Source: Tragulus kanchil
Taxonomy: Eukaryota; Chordata; Mammalia; Artiodactyla; Tragulidae
Direction: 5' to 3'
Assembly: GCA_022376925.1 (NCBI GenBank)
Contig: JAIOJX010000032.1
Location: forward strand, 171,641,979-171,705,978
Length of the DNA: 64,000 bases
In this document: positions 12,147 through 24,113 of the stretch, piece after piece
Layout: each line of letters begins with the position of its first letter
Numbering within the stretch: the first letter of the stretch is position 1
The notes under the pieces: model-generated
The model's database searches: none
What the model saw: the letters and a program-made list of their open reading frames with translations, nothing else
What the model was told of the DNA's origin: nothing
Translations under genes and position numbers: made by a program

Positions 12147-12544
12147 GAAAAGACTAGGAGCTCAGTGCTCAAATGATTTAGTTGGAGGAGAAGTATAACC
12201 GCTCAATGGTGGTGTGAAAAAAGTATCAAATCACCAGCAATTAAAAAATTATAATTGTGGCCGGGCCCCTTCGCTGTTCGCCCGGGGCTGTCATGGAATT
12301 GTTAGTTGGCCGTGCCCCAGTGAAAATGTTTCTGGTGTTTTAAAAAATATATATAATTGAAATACTGTAAAGGCATGTTGTAGCCTTGCCCACTAATCTA
12401 TAAATTGTCCTGATCCTTTTGGAAAATCATCTGGTAATATGTAAAGATTCTTTCATTTAACTTCTGGGGGTCCATTATAGTAGCCATACGTGAGCATCAT
12501 GTTTTACAAAATACTTATTTAAGGGTCTATGCTACAGTACTTCC

Positions 12545-12745
12545 CGGGCGGCGCTAGTGGCAACGAACCCACTCGCCAGTGCAGGCGACGTGAGAGACGC
12601 GAAGGTGGGAAGATGCCCCTGGAGAAGGGCACGGCAGCCCACCCGGTGTCCTTTCCTGGAGAATCCTACGGACAGAAGAGCCTGGCGGGCTACAGGGCGT
12701 AGGGTCGCACCCAGCGGGCACGACTGAGGCGAGAGCACGGGCACA
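12545..12745 (+). mobile_element. Bov-tA SINE
   Basis: It has the GGCGCTAGTGG(C)AA A-box region, the CCCCTGGAGAAGGGCACGGC middle and CCTGGCGGGCTACAGGGCGT near the 3' end, matching Bov-tA. Confidence 0.85.
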
Positions 12746-13276
12746 TGCGACGTAACGTTTACCGTCTGTGCATTTCAAAGTGTAAGGTGGACGCACCCGC
12801 ACGGTCCACCTGGGGACAGAGCGCTGTCCCTGCTGAGCACTTCCGCCCCCTCCCCCGCCCCCAGCCCGCCGCAGCCCGCTCTGCACTCTCGGTCTCTACG
12901 AGCATGGCTACTCTGGGTACCCGATATTTTACGTTAGTGAAATCAGGCAGTGTCTGTCCTTTGGCGGCTGACTTAGTTCACTCAGTGTCATGTTCGTAAG
13001 GGTCTCCCGCATTGTGGCACGTGTCAGGGCTTCCTCCCTGTTTAAGACTGGATAATACCCTGTTATAGGGATACATCATATTTTGTTCTGTCCCTCCCTT
13101 GATAGACACAGGTCATTTCTGCCTTTTTGGCTATTGTGAATAATGCTGCTGTAACACAGGTACACATATATGTAGTTAAGTCTCTGCTCTCAACTCTTTT
13201 GGATATATTCCCCAAAGTGAAACAGACGATAGTTCTATTTTTAGCTTTTTCAGGAACTGCCATGCTGTTTTCCACA

Positions 13277-13530
13277 GTTGTTGTTATTCTGTCGCGAAGT
13301 CGTGTCTGACACTTTGTGACCCCATGGACGGCAGCACACCAGGCTTCCCTGTTCTTCACCATCTCCTGAAGTTTGCTCAAACTCAAGTCCGTTGAGTCGG
13401 TGACGCTATCCGACCATCTCATCCTCTGTTGCCCCCTTCTCCTCTGGCCCCCGCTTCTCCTCCGGCCCCCAGTCCTTCCCAGCATCAGGGTCTTCTCCGG
13501 CGAGCTGGCTCTTCACGTCCGAAGGCCACA
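13277..13530 (-). mobile_element. Bov-A/BovB 3'-end SINE nested in L1
   Basis: On the plus strand TGTCTGACACTTTGTGACCC, CATGGACGGCAGCACACCAG and CATCTCATCCTCTGTTGCCC are the complement of the BovB 3' end. It splits the L1 sequence around it. Confidence 0.85.
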
Positions 13531-14214
13531 GTAGCAGCATCATTTTACATTCCCACCAGCAGTGCACAAGGGTTCGCTTCTCCCTGTCCTTACTAGTTCC
13601 TGCTTTTCGGATAGCAGCCATCCTAGTGGGTGTTAGGTGGTCTCTCATGGTGGCTTTGGTGTCCATCTCCTAATGATTAGAGATGGTCATCACGTTTTTA
13701 TGTGCTTACTGGCTATTTCTATATCTTCTTAGGAGAAATGTCTACTCAAGCCCTTTGCACCTTTTAAAACTGGGCTCTTTTCTTGCTGTTGAGTTGCAGG
13801 AGTTCTTTGTAAGTTGTGGGGGTCAACCCTAGCAGATAGGTGACCTTCAAATACTCCTTTCCATTTCGTGGGCCGCCTTTCTGTTTTGCTGCTGGGTCCT
13901 TGGCTGTGCAGCTGTAAACTCTGACATACCCCTGCCATTTACTCCGGCTTCTCATGCCTGGGCTCTGGAGTTCTAAGAAATCACTGATGAGTCCAACGTC
14001 ATGAAACGGTTCCTCTCTGTTTTCCTATAAGGCAACATTAGGTCTTTGATCCACTCTGAGTTAATCTTTGTGTTTGGTTAAAATAAGGGTCCCAGGTTCA
14101 TTCTTCTGCATGAGGATGCCCATTTTTTCCCCCTAGCACCACTGTAGAAAAGACTGTCCTTTTCCCAGAGCGGTGGCATCCTAGAAAACCAAGTGACCAT
14201 GTACATGACAGTTT

Positions 14215-14480
14215 CTTTTCTTTTTTGGCCACTTCTATTGGTCTTTCATCCATTTCCACCTTTGTTCTTCAGCCTATGTGGGCCTCCCATCACGGTGGCC
14301 TCTGTCGCTGAAGAGCACTGGCTCTGGGCGCATGTGCTCCAGAGCTCCGGCTCGGTAGTTGGATACATCAGTCCAGCCTCTCCGCGGCATGGGGGACCTT
14401 CCCGGGCCAGGGAACGAACTGGCGCCCCTCGTACTGCAAGGCAGTGTCCTTACCCACTGGACCACCAGGGGAGCCCCCGA
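14215..14480 (-). mobile_element. CHR-type SINE with extended tail
   Basis: Complement of GGGGCTCCCCTGGTGGTCCA at the right and GAAAGACCAATAGAAGTGGC at the left. It is nested in L1. Confidence 0.85.
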
Positions 14481-14544
14481 CAGTTTATTTCTTGATCTCT
14501 TCTACTCTGTTGGTGTATACATCTGTCTTAAAGAAAAACCAAAC

Positions 14545-14672
14545 TGACACTTATTTGGTTGTGCCAGGTCTTAGTTGCAGCCTGTGGGATCTACGTCCTT
14601 GATCAGGGATTGAACGCGGTCCTGCACGGGGAGCCCCAGTCTAACCCACTGGACCACCAAGGAGGTCCGCAT
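14545..14672 (-). mobile_element. tRNA-derived SINE fragment
   Basis: GTGGGATCTACGTCCTTGAT, CAGGGATTGAACGCGGTCC and GGACCACCAAGGAGGTCC are a short antisense ART2/CHR head. Confidence 0.75.
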
Positions 14673-15407
14673 GTGCCAGCACCGCACCGGCTGGACTGCT
14701 GTGACTCTGCAGTAAGCTTTGAAATCAGGAAATGTAAGACTTCCAATTTTGTTCTTCTTTTTCAAGACTGCTGTGGTTATCCAGGGTCCCTGGGGAATTC
14801 CAGGAGAATTTTACAATAGATTTTTTCTATGTCTGGGGAAGAGCAGTGTTAGGATTTTGGTTGCGATCGCATGGGACCTGTGGATCTCTTTGGGCAGTAC
14901 TGAGGTCGTAACAATACTAAGTCTTCCAACCCATGAGCACACATGTCTTTCCCACTTCCTGGTATCTTCTTTAATGTCTTTGAGCAATGTTTTGTAGTTT
15001 TCAGCATACAAGTCTTTCACCTTCTATGTTAATTCTCAGTATTTCATTCATTTTGAGAGCATCACATTTTTTATTTATGATTCTAAAATACTGGAAACTA
15101 CCTTAACATCAAGGGGATTATCCTTCACAGTGAAACATTACACATCTATCAAAAGTATTTGTGAATTTGTAAAGCAAAAGTAAGTGAGAAAAGCAGTGTA
15201 TAATTTTTCAGAAATAGTATGAACATAACAAGAAACATTCTCAACACATCAACAGTAATCACCGTGGAGTGTTATGACTGTGGGTGGTTCATCTTTCTGA
15301 AATTATTGCTAAAATAAGCACACAATACTTTCATGAAAATAACACCTAAAAAAGACATGTAGAATTTTTAAAAACATGTTTTTTTAAAATTAGCTAATTA
15401 TTCTTAC

Positions 15408-15535
15408 TGTCATTTTGTTTATGGTTTGGCTGTACCACATAGCACGTAGGATCTTAGTTCCCCAAGCAGGGATCGAACCCGCACCCCCTGCAGTGGAAGC
15501 ACAGAGTCTTAACCACTGGACCACCAGGGAAGTCT
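15408..15535 (-). mobile_element. tRNA-derived SINE fragment (ART2/CHR head)
   Basis: CAAGCAGGGATCGAACCCGC and CTTAACCACTGGACCACCAG are the complement of the tRNA-related region. Confidence 0.85.
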
Positions 15536-15539
15536 CAGG

Positions 15540-16600
15540 ACATGCAGATGAAGTTAGAGCAGGAGGAATCCCCTGGTGGATGCTGTGCCTCTCAGGCACA
15601 GGCTAAAAATAGAGAAAGGGCTGTGATGGGAACCTAGGATATAGGTTGCAAAAGTTTTACTGTGATGCATAAGTGAAATCAAGTATGTAAAAAACACACG
15701 AACAAAAACTGGCCTAAATCAAGCACCATAAACTGAACCAACAAATATGAGGAAGTGGACCTCATCTCAAGGAGTCGGTTATGGACTCCGTAAGTTCCGA
15801 CCGCATGCCTCCACAGGCTCGCCTAAGCTCTCGAGGTTCAGTCAGCCGCCAGAGCCCTCGCCTTACGATGAAGCAGGGACTCCGCAAGCACTTGCAGAGG
15901 TTCACGCGCAGCCGTGCCACTGGCCGGGGCACAAGTCTCCACCGCCTGCCTGGGGAGAGGCTGCCCTCCACCTCCATAACCTCCGGCCGGTCCTTCTCTG
16001 CTCATCTGTGAAGGGTGTCTGGAGGTGCCGAGGTCACGGATGGGGGGTCGCTCAGGAGGGGGAAGCTGCCACCGAGGCAGAGGACCCGGCCATTACAGGG
16101 AAGGTGCTGGAGGCAGTGGACACGGCGGTATTTGAAGAGCAGGGTCTTGACCCGGGAGCTCTGTGTGCGGTGCTGTTGAGACGCTGCCAGGACCTCTGCC
16201 CGGACTGAGCCCCTGCGGGAAGTCTTCCCGTCCCGTCCAGGGCCGCACGCTCTCTTCCGTCAGCCCCAGGACCGTGCCTGGCACACAGCAGGTGCTCCAT
16301 CAAATTCACTGAATGAGGGCATCAAGTTCAAGCAGGAGCACTCAATTCTGATCCTGCCAAACTCCCTCAGCCCTCCCCACCCCCACCCCTGCAGCGAGTG
16401 GCTCAGAGGGGTACGCCGTTAACCGCTGGAGAGAGGCAGGCAGCCCCCCCACCGAGTGCAGAGCCCCCAACGCACCCTCAATCCTGTCTGTGCCCAGCCC
16501 TCAGGCCCCACGGCACCCCCAGCCTGGCTTCCAGACCCTCCCAGGACGACCTTCCTGCCGCTGCGAAGGGCGTGAGCTGACGCGGAGGAAAGGCCCCTTT
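15540..16600. other. Intron; MIR fragment near 16240-16320
   Basis: The segment CCGTGCCTGGCACACAGCAG followed by GTGCTC.ATCAAATTCACTGA matches the 3' end of MIR/L2-type repeats. The rest is GC-rich unique sequence without a recognisable exon. Confidence 0.5.
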
Positions 16601-18826
16601 CTGGGCTCAGTGCAGAGCTCCTTCCAGAACTGAGAGTGAGCGTGCAGGGAGACTCAGCTCTCGGGGCGCCCTGGCCGGACGCGAGCAGCAGCGCCGGCAC
16701 CGCCAAGACGGACGGCTCAGACGGGAGTCGCTCTTTATCCTTGGCTTCCTCTGTCAACATCATGTGGGTCTTTATTTACAAACCAGCTGCCTGTAGTTCA
16801 GCCCATTTGTAGGTAGCATTTCTGAATAAAACTGTCACAGTTTCATTTCTAAATCCAGCTGAAGGGTTTAATTTTCATCTCCCCAGGAAATTTTAGAGGA
16901 AATTAAGTGTGCTCCTATTTTAGTGAAGAAGCTTCACAGGCTCTTCCCCACAGGACAGCTGAGTGCTGAGGCTGGAGAGGGCGGTGTCGCGGCCGCCGGC
17001 ACCAGCACCGCGGGGAGAGCTGCCGCTGGGCTGGAAGGGGCCCGGGCTCGGCTGACCCTTGGTTTTGTTGGGAAGGAAATCGCACCCAGGAAACCTGGCT
17101 TCGCATACAGTTGAAGAGAGCTGTTTTCCTTCGGCAGATCAAAGACACCGAGCCCTCGGCGGCGCCCAGAGGCTGCCAGGGCACTTCTGCTTGCCAACAG
17201 CAAGGTCAAAGGGACGCGCGCCGGCTGCCCCGTGGAGCTGAGCGAGTCCTGCAAGTGGCTCCGGGTGGACGCGCTCATCTCAGGAGAGGCCAGCGGCGGG
17301 GTGTGAAGCGGCTGAAGCCCAGTCTGCCCGGGTGCGGTGGGGACCGCTGCTTACTCGTGCTCTCCCCGCAGCTGGCGGGAGAACCTCTAAGCCAAGGAAG
17401 GTCCCGCACCCCCTCCTTGTTCCGAGAAGGCAGGCAAGCCACACGCAGCACACAGAGCAGAGCTGACACGCCAGGTGCTTTTGAGTCACCTGCTGGCAGC
17501 AAAGCTCATTTCACAACGAAGAACCGGAGGCGCGGGAGCGCTGGGCCCGGGAGGGTTTCGGTTCTGCAGTGGTTCTGAGAAACCGCAGGACGCGGGAGGA
17601 GAGGGCTCCCAGCCCAATGGGCCTTTCATTCCATCCGCAAACCTGAGTCTCAGGATCTGTGGCAGAAGCTCGACTGGGCACCAAGACAGGCATGCCCACG
17701 GCCTCTGCCCTTCCTGGGCTCAGGGCAGAGCTCCTTCCAGAACTGAGAGTGAGCGTGCAGGGAGACTCAGCTCTCGGGGCGCCCTGGCCGGACGCGAGCA
17801 GCAGCGCCGGCACCGCCAAGACGGACGGCTCAGACGGGAGTCGCTCTTTATCCTTGGCTTCCTCTGTCAACATCATGTGGGTCTTTATTTACAAACCAGC
17901 TGCCTGTAGTTCAGCCCATTTGTAGGTAGCATTTCTGAATAAAACTGTCACAGTTTCATTTCTAAATCCAGCTGAAGGGTTTAATTTTCATCTCCCCAGG
18001 AAATTTTAGAGGAAATTAAGTGTGCTCCTATTTTAGTGAAGAAGCTTCACAGGCTCTTCCCCACAGGACAGCTGAGTGCTGAGGCTGGAGAGGGCGGTGT
18101 CGCGGCCGCCGGCACCAGCACCGCGGGGAGAGCTGCCGCTGGGCTGGAAGGGGCCCGGGCTCGGCTGACCCTTGGTTTTGTTGGGAAGGAAATCGCACCC
18201 AGGAAACCTGGCTTCGCATACAGTTGAAGAGAGCTGTTTTCCTTCGGCAGATCAAAGACACCGAGCCCTCGGCGGCGCCCAGAGGCTGCCAGGGCACTTC
18301 TGCTTGCCAACAGCAAGGTCAAAGGGACGCGCGCCGGCTGCCCCGTGGAGCTGAGCGAGTCCTGCAAGTGGCTCCGGGTGGACGCGCTCATCTCAGGAGA
18401 GGCCAGCGGCGGGGTGTGAAGCGGCTGAAGCCCAGTCTGCCCGGGTGCGCGGTGGGGACCGCTGCTTACTCGTGCTCTCCCCGCAGCTGGCGGGAGAACC
18501 TCTAAGCCAAGGAAGGTCCCGCACCCCCTCCTTGTTCCGAGAAGGCAGGCAAGCCACACGCAGCACACAGAGCAGAGCTGACACGCCAGGTGCTTTTGAG
18601 TCACCTGCTGGCAGCAAAGCTCATTTCACAACGAAGAACCGGAGGCGCGGGAGCGCTGGGCCCGGGAGGGTTTCCGGTTCTGCAGTGGTTCTGAGAAACC
18701 GCAGGACGCGGGGAGGAGAGGGCTCCCAGCCCAATGGGCCTTTCATTCCATCCGCAAACCTGAGTCTCAGGATCTGTGGCAGAAGCTCGACTGGGCACCA
18801 AGACAGGCATGCCCACGGCCTCTGCC
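16601..18826. repeat. Tandem ~1.1-kb duplication 4 (offset 1113)
   Basis: Bases 16601-17713 recur as 17714-18826 with small G/C-run indels. The contents are GC-rich intron with no recognisable gene. Confidence 0.95.
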
Positions 18827-18914
18827 CTCCGCGACAGCTCAGACGGCAGGGCGCGGCGCGCTCTGCAGCCCAAGCATCCGTCGTGGTGACATCGGGACGA
18901 GTGGGCAAACGGAG

Positions 18915-19115
18915 CTTCTGTCCGTCGTGAGGAGTGAGCAGACGCAGCCCCGTCCACACGGTGGGCCTCACGGGCTCCGTGGACGTGAGTCTGCACACAC
19001 TCTGGGAGACGGCGCGGGCCGGGGGGGCCTGGCGTGCTGCAGACCACGGAGTCGCGAAGGGTCGGGCATGACCGAGCGACCGGACCGGCACAGCAGTCCA
19101 CACCACGGAAGGTTA
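18915..19115 (+). mobile_element. Bov-A-type SINE, GC-shifted
   Basis: GGGAGACGGCGCGGGCCGGG, GGCCTGGCGTGCTGCAGACC and ACGGAGTCGCGAAGGGTCGG follow the BovB-derived tail. Confidence 0.75.
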
Positions 19116-19214
19116 CCCAGTCTTGAAATTCGAGAAGAATACTCTCTATGATTCCACTCACGTGAGGCCCCCAGAGGCGCCAAAATCCCAGAGACAGAGA
19201 GGAGAACGGTGGGC

Positions 19215-19440
19215 GCGAGGGCCCGGGGCTCCCGGTGGCGCTCGTGGTGAAGACCCCGCCGGCCGGTGCGGGAGACGCAAGGGATGCGGGTCGGATCCCT
19301 GGGTCGGGAGACCCCCGGGAGGAGGGCACGGCCGCCCACGGCAGGACTCTTGCCTGGAGAACCCCGGGACAGAGGCGCCTGGCGGGCCACAGTCCACAGG
19401 TCACAGAGAGTCAGATGCGACTGAAGCGACGGACCCAGCG
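19215..19440 (+). mobile_element. Bov-tA SINE
   Basis: CTCCCGGTGGCGCTCGTGGT at the head, GGATCCCTGGGTCGGGAGAC at the B-box region and CTTGCCTGGAGAACCCCGGG in the body define Bov-tA. Confidence 0.85.
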
Positions 19441-19755
19441 GGCAGGGGCGGGGCGGGGCAGGGGTGGCACCAAGGGGCGCGGAGCACCTGCTGCAGACGG
19501 AGAGACAGCGGGGACGGCGACTCTGCCTGTGGGTCTCCAGCGCGCCGCTGACCGGCTCACTGGCGAGCGGTGGAACGACACATGTGTATGTTACACCACA
19601 ACTGAGGAAGAGCGATAAGGCAGGCTGGAGCCCGGGCGGCTCAGGAACCACGGCAGGAGGCAGAGCCTGCAGGGCCGAGGCCGCCCCTAGAGGAGGCAGC
19701 GCCCAGGGTAGCCCAGGCTGGAGGGCCCGCGCAGAGGGGGAGAACGTGCAAGGAA

Positions 19756-19758
<3 letters not shown>

Positions 19759-19797
<39 letters not shown>

Positions 19798-19821
19798 TGT
19801 GTCTGTGTGTGTGTGTGTGTG
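19759..19821. repeat. (GT)n dinucleotide microsatellite
   Basis: About 30 GT units are interrupted twice by CT. It is present only once although it lies just left of duplication 5. Confidence 0.95.
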
Positions 19822-20451
19822 AGGGGCTGGGAGCGTCTGGGCGCCATCTGGGAGGCTGGCGCTAGACACCGAGTATGGGCCGAGACATGCCCTTTGACAC
19901 CAGTTCCCTGAGCTCTGCCCAGAAGAGGCTCGGCGGGTGTGAGGGTCAGAATGCAGCCCCTGAAGTAACAGCCGCGGCTGCGGCCCGAGGGGAGTGGAAG
20001 GGAGGGCGCCCTGGGCACCCGGCCGTGGCTCGAGGCTCGGCCCAGGCTGGTGGGAGACTGGCCCTCGGTTACTCACGAGAGCGGCGCCCCGGCACCTCTG
20101 GTACCCAGCTACAGACAGGGCGAGCGGCTGGAGAGGGAGAATGCCGGTCGGTGGGTCCCGAGAGCCAGGGCCACCTCTGGTCATCGGCAGTGTCCTGCCT
20201 GCCTCCCCATGCTCCAGATAACCCAGGTGGTCAATAAACACTTGCCGTGAGCGGTGTCTGCCTCTCCGAGCTGTTTCTTCCCATTACTGTGGGCATCAGG
20301 CAAGAGACAGGATCAGACACATGGCAGAAACAAAACAGATGAAAGCTGAGGTTCTGAACCCGTGAGAATTCTCTGAGAAGTCAGAGAATACCAGAGAAAG
20401 CACTCTGGTAACCTCTCATTCCATTCTTACTCTTCAGCTAATGGGCAAGAG

Positions 20452-20680
20452 GTATGTGGGTGGGTATGCGACCTCAGTCACGTCCGACTCATTGTGACCC
20501 CATGGACGGGAGCCCACCAAGCTCCTCTGACCTTAGGTATCTCCAGGTAAGAACACTGGAGTGGTTGCCGTTTCCTCCTCCAGGGGACCTCCCTGACCCA
20601 GGGATGGGACCCGCACCTCTTCATCTCTTGCACTGCAGGTGGATTCTTCACCAATGGCACCCTCTGCAAAGCACTAAAGC
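20452..20680 (-). mobile_element. Bov-tA SINE
   Basis: Complement of Bov-tA: CGACTCATTGTGACCCCATG, CTCCAGGGGACCTCCCTGAC and GCACTGCAGGTGGATTCTTC. It is repeated at 21551-21779 by duplication 5. Confidence 0.9.
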
Positions 20681-20739
20681 TCCTTAAATAGATGCTAATT
20701 CATTTTTAAAAAAAATTTTGGCCTCTTTTATTGTTGTTT

Positions 20740-20933
20740 CTTTTTTAATGTATTTATTTTCATCCATCTTTATTCTTTGGCCTGTGCGGGCCTCCCATTG
20801 CAGTGGCCTCTCTCGCTGCAGAGCACTGGTTCTGGGGGCATGAGCCTGTAACTGGACACACTGGTCCAGCCGCTTGCTGCATGTGGGATCCCCAGGGTCG
20901 AACTGCCCCTGCACAAGATGGACTCTTTACCCA
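20740..20933 (-). mobile_element. CHR-type SINE, garbled copy
   Basis: This is the left version of the SINE at 21840-22069. Its tRNA-related half is scrambled after about 20870, where the reads or contig probably end. Confidence 0.8.
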
Positions 20934-21550
20934 CTGGGAGGCTGGCGCTAGACACCGAGTATGGGCCGAGACATGCCCTTTGACACCAGTTCCCTGAGCT
21001 CTGCCCAGAAGAGGCTCGGCGGGTGTGAGGGTCAGAATGCAGCCCCTGAAGTAACAGCCGCGGCTGCGGCCCGAGGGGAGTGGAAGGGAGGGCGCCCTGG
21101 GCACCCGGCCGTGGCTCGAGGCTCGGCCCAGGCTGGTGGGAGACTGGCCCTCGGTTACTCACGAGAGCGGCGCCCCGGCACCTCTGGTACCCAGCTACAG
21201 ACAGGGCGAGCGGCTGGAGAGGGAGAATGCCGTGGGTCTGGGTCTGTGGCCTCCCTGAGAGCCAGGGCCACCTCTGGTCATCGTCAGTGTCCTGCCTGCC
21301 TCCCCATGCTCCAGATAACCCAGGTGGTCAATAAACACTTGCCGTGAGCCGGTGTCTGCCTCTCCGAGCTGTTTCTTCCCATTACTGTGGGCATCAGGCG
21401 AAGAGACAGGATCAGACACATGGCAGAAACAAAACAGATGAAAGCTGAGGTTCTGAACCCGTGAGAATTCTCTGAGAAGTCAGAGAATACCAGAGAAAGC
21501 ACTCTGGTAACCTCTCATTCCATTCTTACTCTTCAGCTAATGGGCAAGAG

Positions 21551-21779
21551 GTATGTGGGTGGGTATGCGACCTCAGTCACGTCCGACTCATTGTGACCCC
21601 ATGGACGGGAGCCCACCAAGCTCCTCTGACCTTAGGTATCTCCAGGTAAGAACACTGGAGTGGTTGCCGTTTCCTCCTCCAGGGGACCTCCCTGACCCAG
21701 GGATGGGACCCGCACCTCTTCATCTCTTGCACTGCAGGTGGATTCTTCACCAATGGCACCCTCTGCAAAGCACTAAAGC
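21551..21779 (-). mobile_element. Bov-tA SINE (duplicate of the copy at 20452)
   Basis: This is identical to the copy at 20452 and arises from duplication 5. Confidence 0.9.
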
Positions 21780-21839
21780 TCCTTAAATAGATGCTAATTC
21801 ATTTTTAAAAAAAATTTTGGCCTCTTTTATTGTTGTTTC

Positions 21840-22069
21840 TTTTTTAATGTATTTATTTTCATCCATCTTTATTCTTTGGCCTGTGCGGGCCTCCCATTGC
21901 AGTGGCCTCTCTCGCTGCAGAGCACCGGCTCTGGGCGCATGAGCCTGTAACTGGACACACTGGTCCAGCCGCTCTGCTGCATGTGGGATCGTCCCAGGCC
22001 AGGGATCGAACCGGTGCCCTCTGCACTGCAAGATGGACTCTTTACCCACTGGACCACCAGGGAAGCCCA
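21840..22069 (-). mobile_element. CHR-type SINE (intact copy)
   Basis: It is full length on the minus strand from GGGCTTCCCTGGTGGTCCAG to the A-rich tail, with GGTTCGATCCC as B box. Part of it is repeated at 23063-23149. Confidence 0.9.
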
Positions 22070-22581
22070 ATGCTGATTCATGTTTAAACAGTAAAGATTG
22101 ATTACTTGTTTGGCAAGATGCTCAGCTGCACTGGAACATACGCTGCTTTGAACGAGGCTGCAGCACTGCATTTTCACGAAAGGAAGGCAAGACATACATA
22201 TTTTTAACTGCCATTCCAAAGCCAACTTTTAAAAACTCAGGTAAGTTCTCCCAACAACAACACAAGAACTTCTTTCCCAAAATGCCTAACAGCTAGCAGT
22301 TCTAAATTTCTGTCCCATCGTCTGCAGCTGTTATTAAGCTCCAGATGTCTCATGATAAGCCTGGCTGCTCCCTGGTCCTTCTTTTCTAAAGAGAGAATAG
22401 CCTCAAGACACAAAGTCCATGGTCCCTCAGTCACCTAAAAAATTCGGTCTCTTCATTTAACACTTCTACCTTCCAGACCAAACTATTTCAAACTATTAGA
22501 AGAAAGGGCTAATTCAGAGAAATCTTTGAATGAGCAGGGCCTGGAGCTCCATTCAGCCTCACTATTGAAAAAATAAAGATA

Positions 22582-22830
22582 GGGCTTCCCTGGTGGTCCA
22601 GTGGGTAGAGAGTCCGCCTTGCAGTGCAGGGGTGCCGGTTCAATCCCTGGCCCGGGAAGATCCCACGTGCCGTGGAGCGGCTGGGCTGGTGTGTCCAATT
22701 ACCAGAGCTCTGGAGCGCATGCGCCTGGAGCTGATGCTCTGCAACGAGAGAGGCTACTGCAACGGGAGGCCCACACAGGCCAAAGAATAAGGATGGGTGA
22801 AAATAAATAAGTAAAAAACCAGTAAAAGAG
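22582..22830 (+). mobile_element. CHR-type SINE
   Basis: It starts GGGCTTCCCTGGTGGTCCAG and carries a B-box-like GGTTCAATCCC. It ends with CCAAAGAATAAGGATGGGTG and an A-rich tail. It is duplicated at 23662-23910. Confidence 0.9.
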
Positions 22831-23661
22831 GTCAAAATTAAAAAATAAATAAAGATAGGAGATGCTATTTTTCACTTAACAAATGACTTCAGCGTGGAAA
22901 TGACTGGGGTTTTAGAAAGGCCTTTTAGAGAGGGGGCCGGCACCTCCCATGCTCTGGCAGAAGCGCTCGCGGGCCCCTCTGGACAGGATCGGCACAGGAT
23001 GCTGGACAGTGTGTGGCCTTAGGCCTGTATTTCCGATTCCGGGGCACAGGAATGCTGAACGAGTGGGATCGTCCCAGGCCAGGGATTGAACCGGTGCCCT
23101 CTGCACTGCTAGATGGACTCTTTACCCACTGGGCCACCAGGGAAGCCCAATGCTGATTCATGTTTAAACAGTAAAGATTGATTACTTGTTTGGCAAGATG
23201 CTCAGCTGCACTGGAACATACGCTGCTTTGAACGAGGCTGCAGCACTGCATTTTCACGAAAGGAAGGCAAGACATACATATTTTTAACTGCCATTCCAAA
23301 GCCAACTTTTAAAAACTCAGGTAAGTTCTCCCAACAACAACACAAGAACTTCTTTCCCAAAATGCCTAACAGCTAGCAGTTCTAAATTTCTGTCCCATCG
23401 TCTGCAGCTGTTATTAAGCTCCAGATGTCTCATGATAAGCCTGGCTGCTCCCTGGTCCTTCTTTTCTAAAGAGAGAATAGCCTCAAGACACAAAGTCCAT
23501 GGTCCCTCAGTCACCTAAAAAATTCGGTCTCTTCATTTAACACTTCTACCTTCCAGACCAAACTATTTCAAACTATTAGAAGAAAGGGCTAATTCAGAGA
23601 AATCTTTGAATGAGCAGGGCCTGGAGCTCCATTCAGCCTCACTATTGAAAAAATAAAGATA

Positions 23662-23910
23662 GGGCTTCCCTGGTGGTCCAGTGGGTAGAGAGTCCGCCTT
23701 GCAGTGCAGGGGTGCCGGTTCAATCCCTGGCCCGGGAAGATCCCACGTGCCGTGGAGCGGCTGGGCTGGTGTGTCCAATTACCAGAGCTCTGGAGCGCAT
23801 GCGCCTGGAGCTGATGCTCTGCAACGAGAGAGGCTACTGCAACGGGAGGCCCACACAGGCCAAAGAATAAGGATGGGTGAAAATAAATAAGTAAAAAACC
23901 AGTAAAAGAG
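23662..23910 (+). mobile_element. CHR-type SINE (duplicate of the copy at 22582)
   Basis: This is the identical copy created by duplication 6. Confidence 0.9.
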
Positions 23911-24113
23911 GTCAAAATTAAAAAATAAATAAAGATAGGAGATGCTATTTTTCACTTAACAAATGACTTCAGCGTGGAAATGACTGGGGTTTTAGAAAGG
24001 CCTTTTAGAGAGGGGGCCGGCACCTCCCATGCTCTGGCAGAAGCGCTCGCGGGCCCCTCTGGACAGGATCGGCACAGGATGCTGGACAGTGTGTGGCCTT
24101 AGGCCTGTATTTC

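Larger units (their letters stand above)
12960..15060 (-). mobile_element. Antisense L1 LINE 3' part, interrupted by SINEs
   Basis: The plus strand reads the complement of L1 3' UTR and ORF2 end: GGCTATTGTGAATAATGCTG, ACATTCCCACCAGCAGTGCA, TTGATCCACTCTGAGTTAAT and AGACTTCCAATTTTGTTCTT. It is broken by a Bov-A element (13277-13530) and two tRNA SINEs (14215-14480, 14545-14672). No intact frame remains. Confidence 0.85.
19848..22032. repeat. Tandem ~1.1-kb duplication 5 (offset 1086-1099)
   Basis: Bases 19848-20933 recur as 20934-22032. The left copy's SINE is degraded over about 20870-20933, whereas the right copy continues through an intact SINE. A short segment at 20150-20170 also differs from 21235-21265. 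Confidence 0.95.
21983..24113. repeat. Tandem ~1.1-kb duplication 6 (offset 1080)
   Basis: Bases 21983-23062 recur as 23063-24113. The left copy loses similarity after about 23032 and restarts in the middle of a SINE. The rest is almost identical. Confidence 0.95.

Noticed and set aside
18601..19404. A 267-codon minus-strand open frame
   Set aside because: It runs through Bov-A and Bov-tA sequence and across the edge of duplication 4. GC-rich composition explains the lack of stops; no domain is visible.
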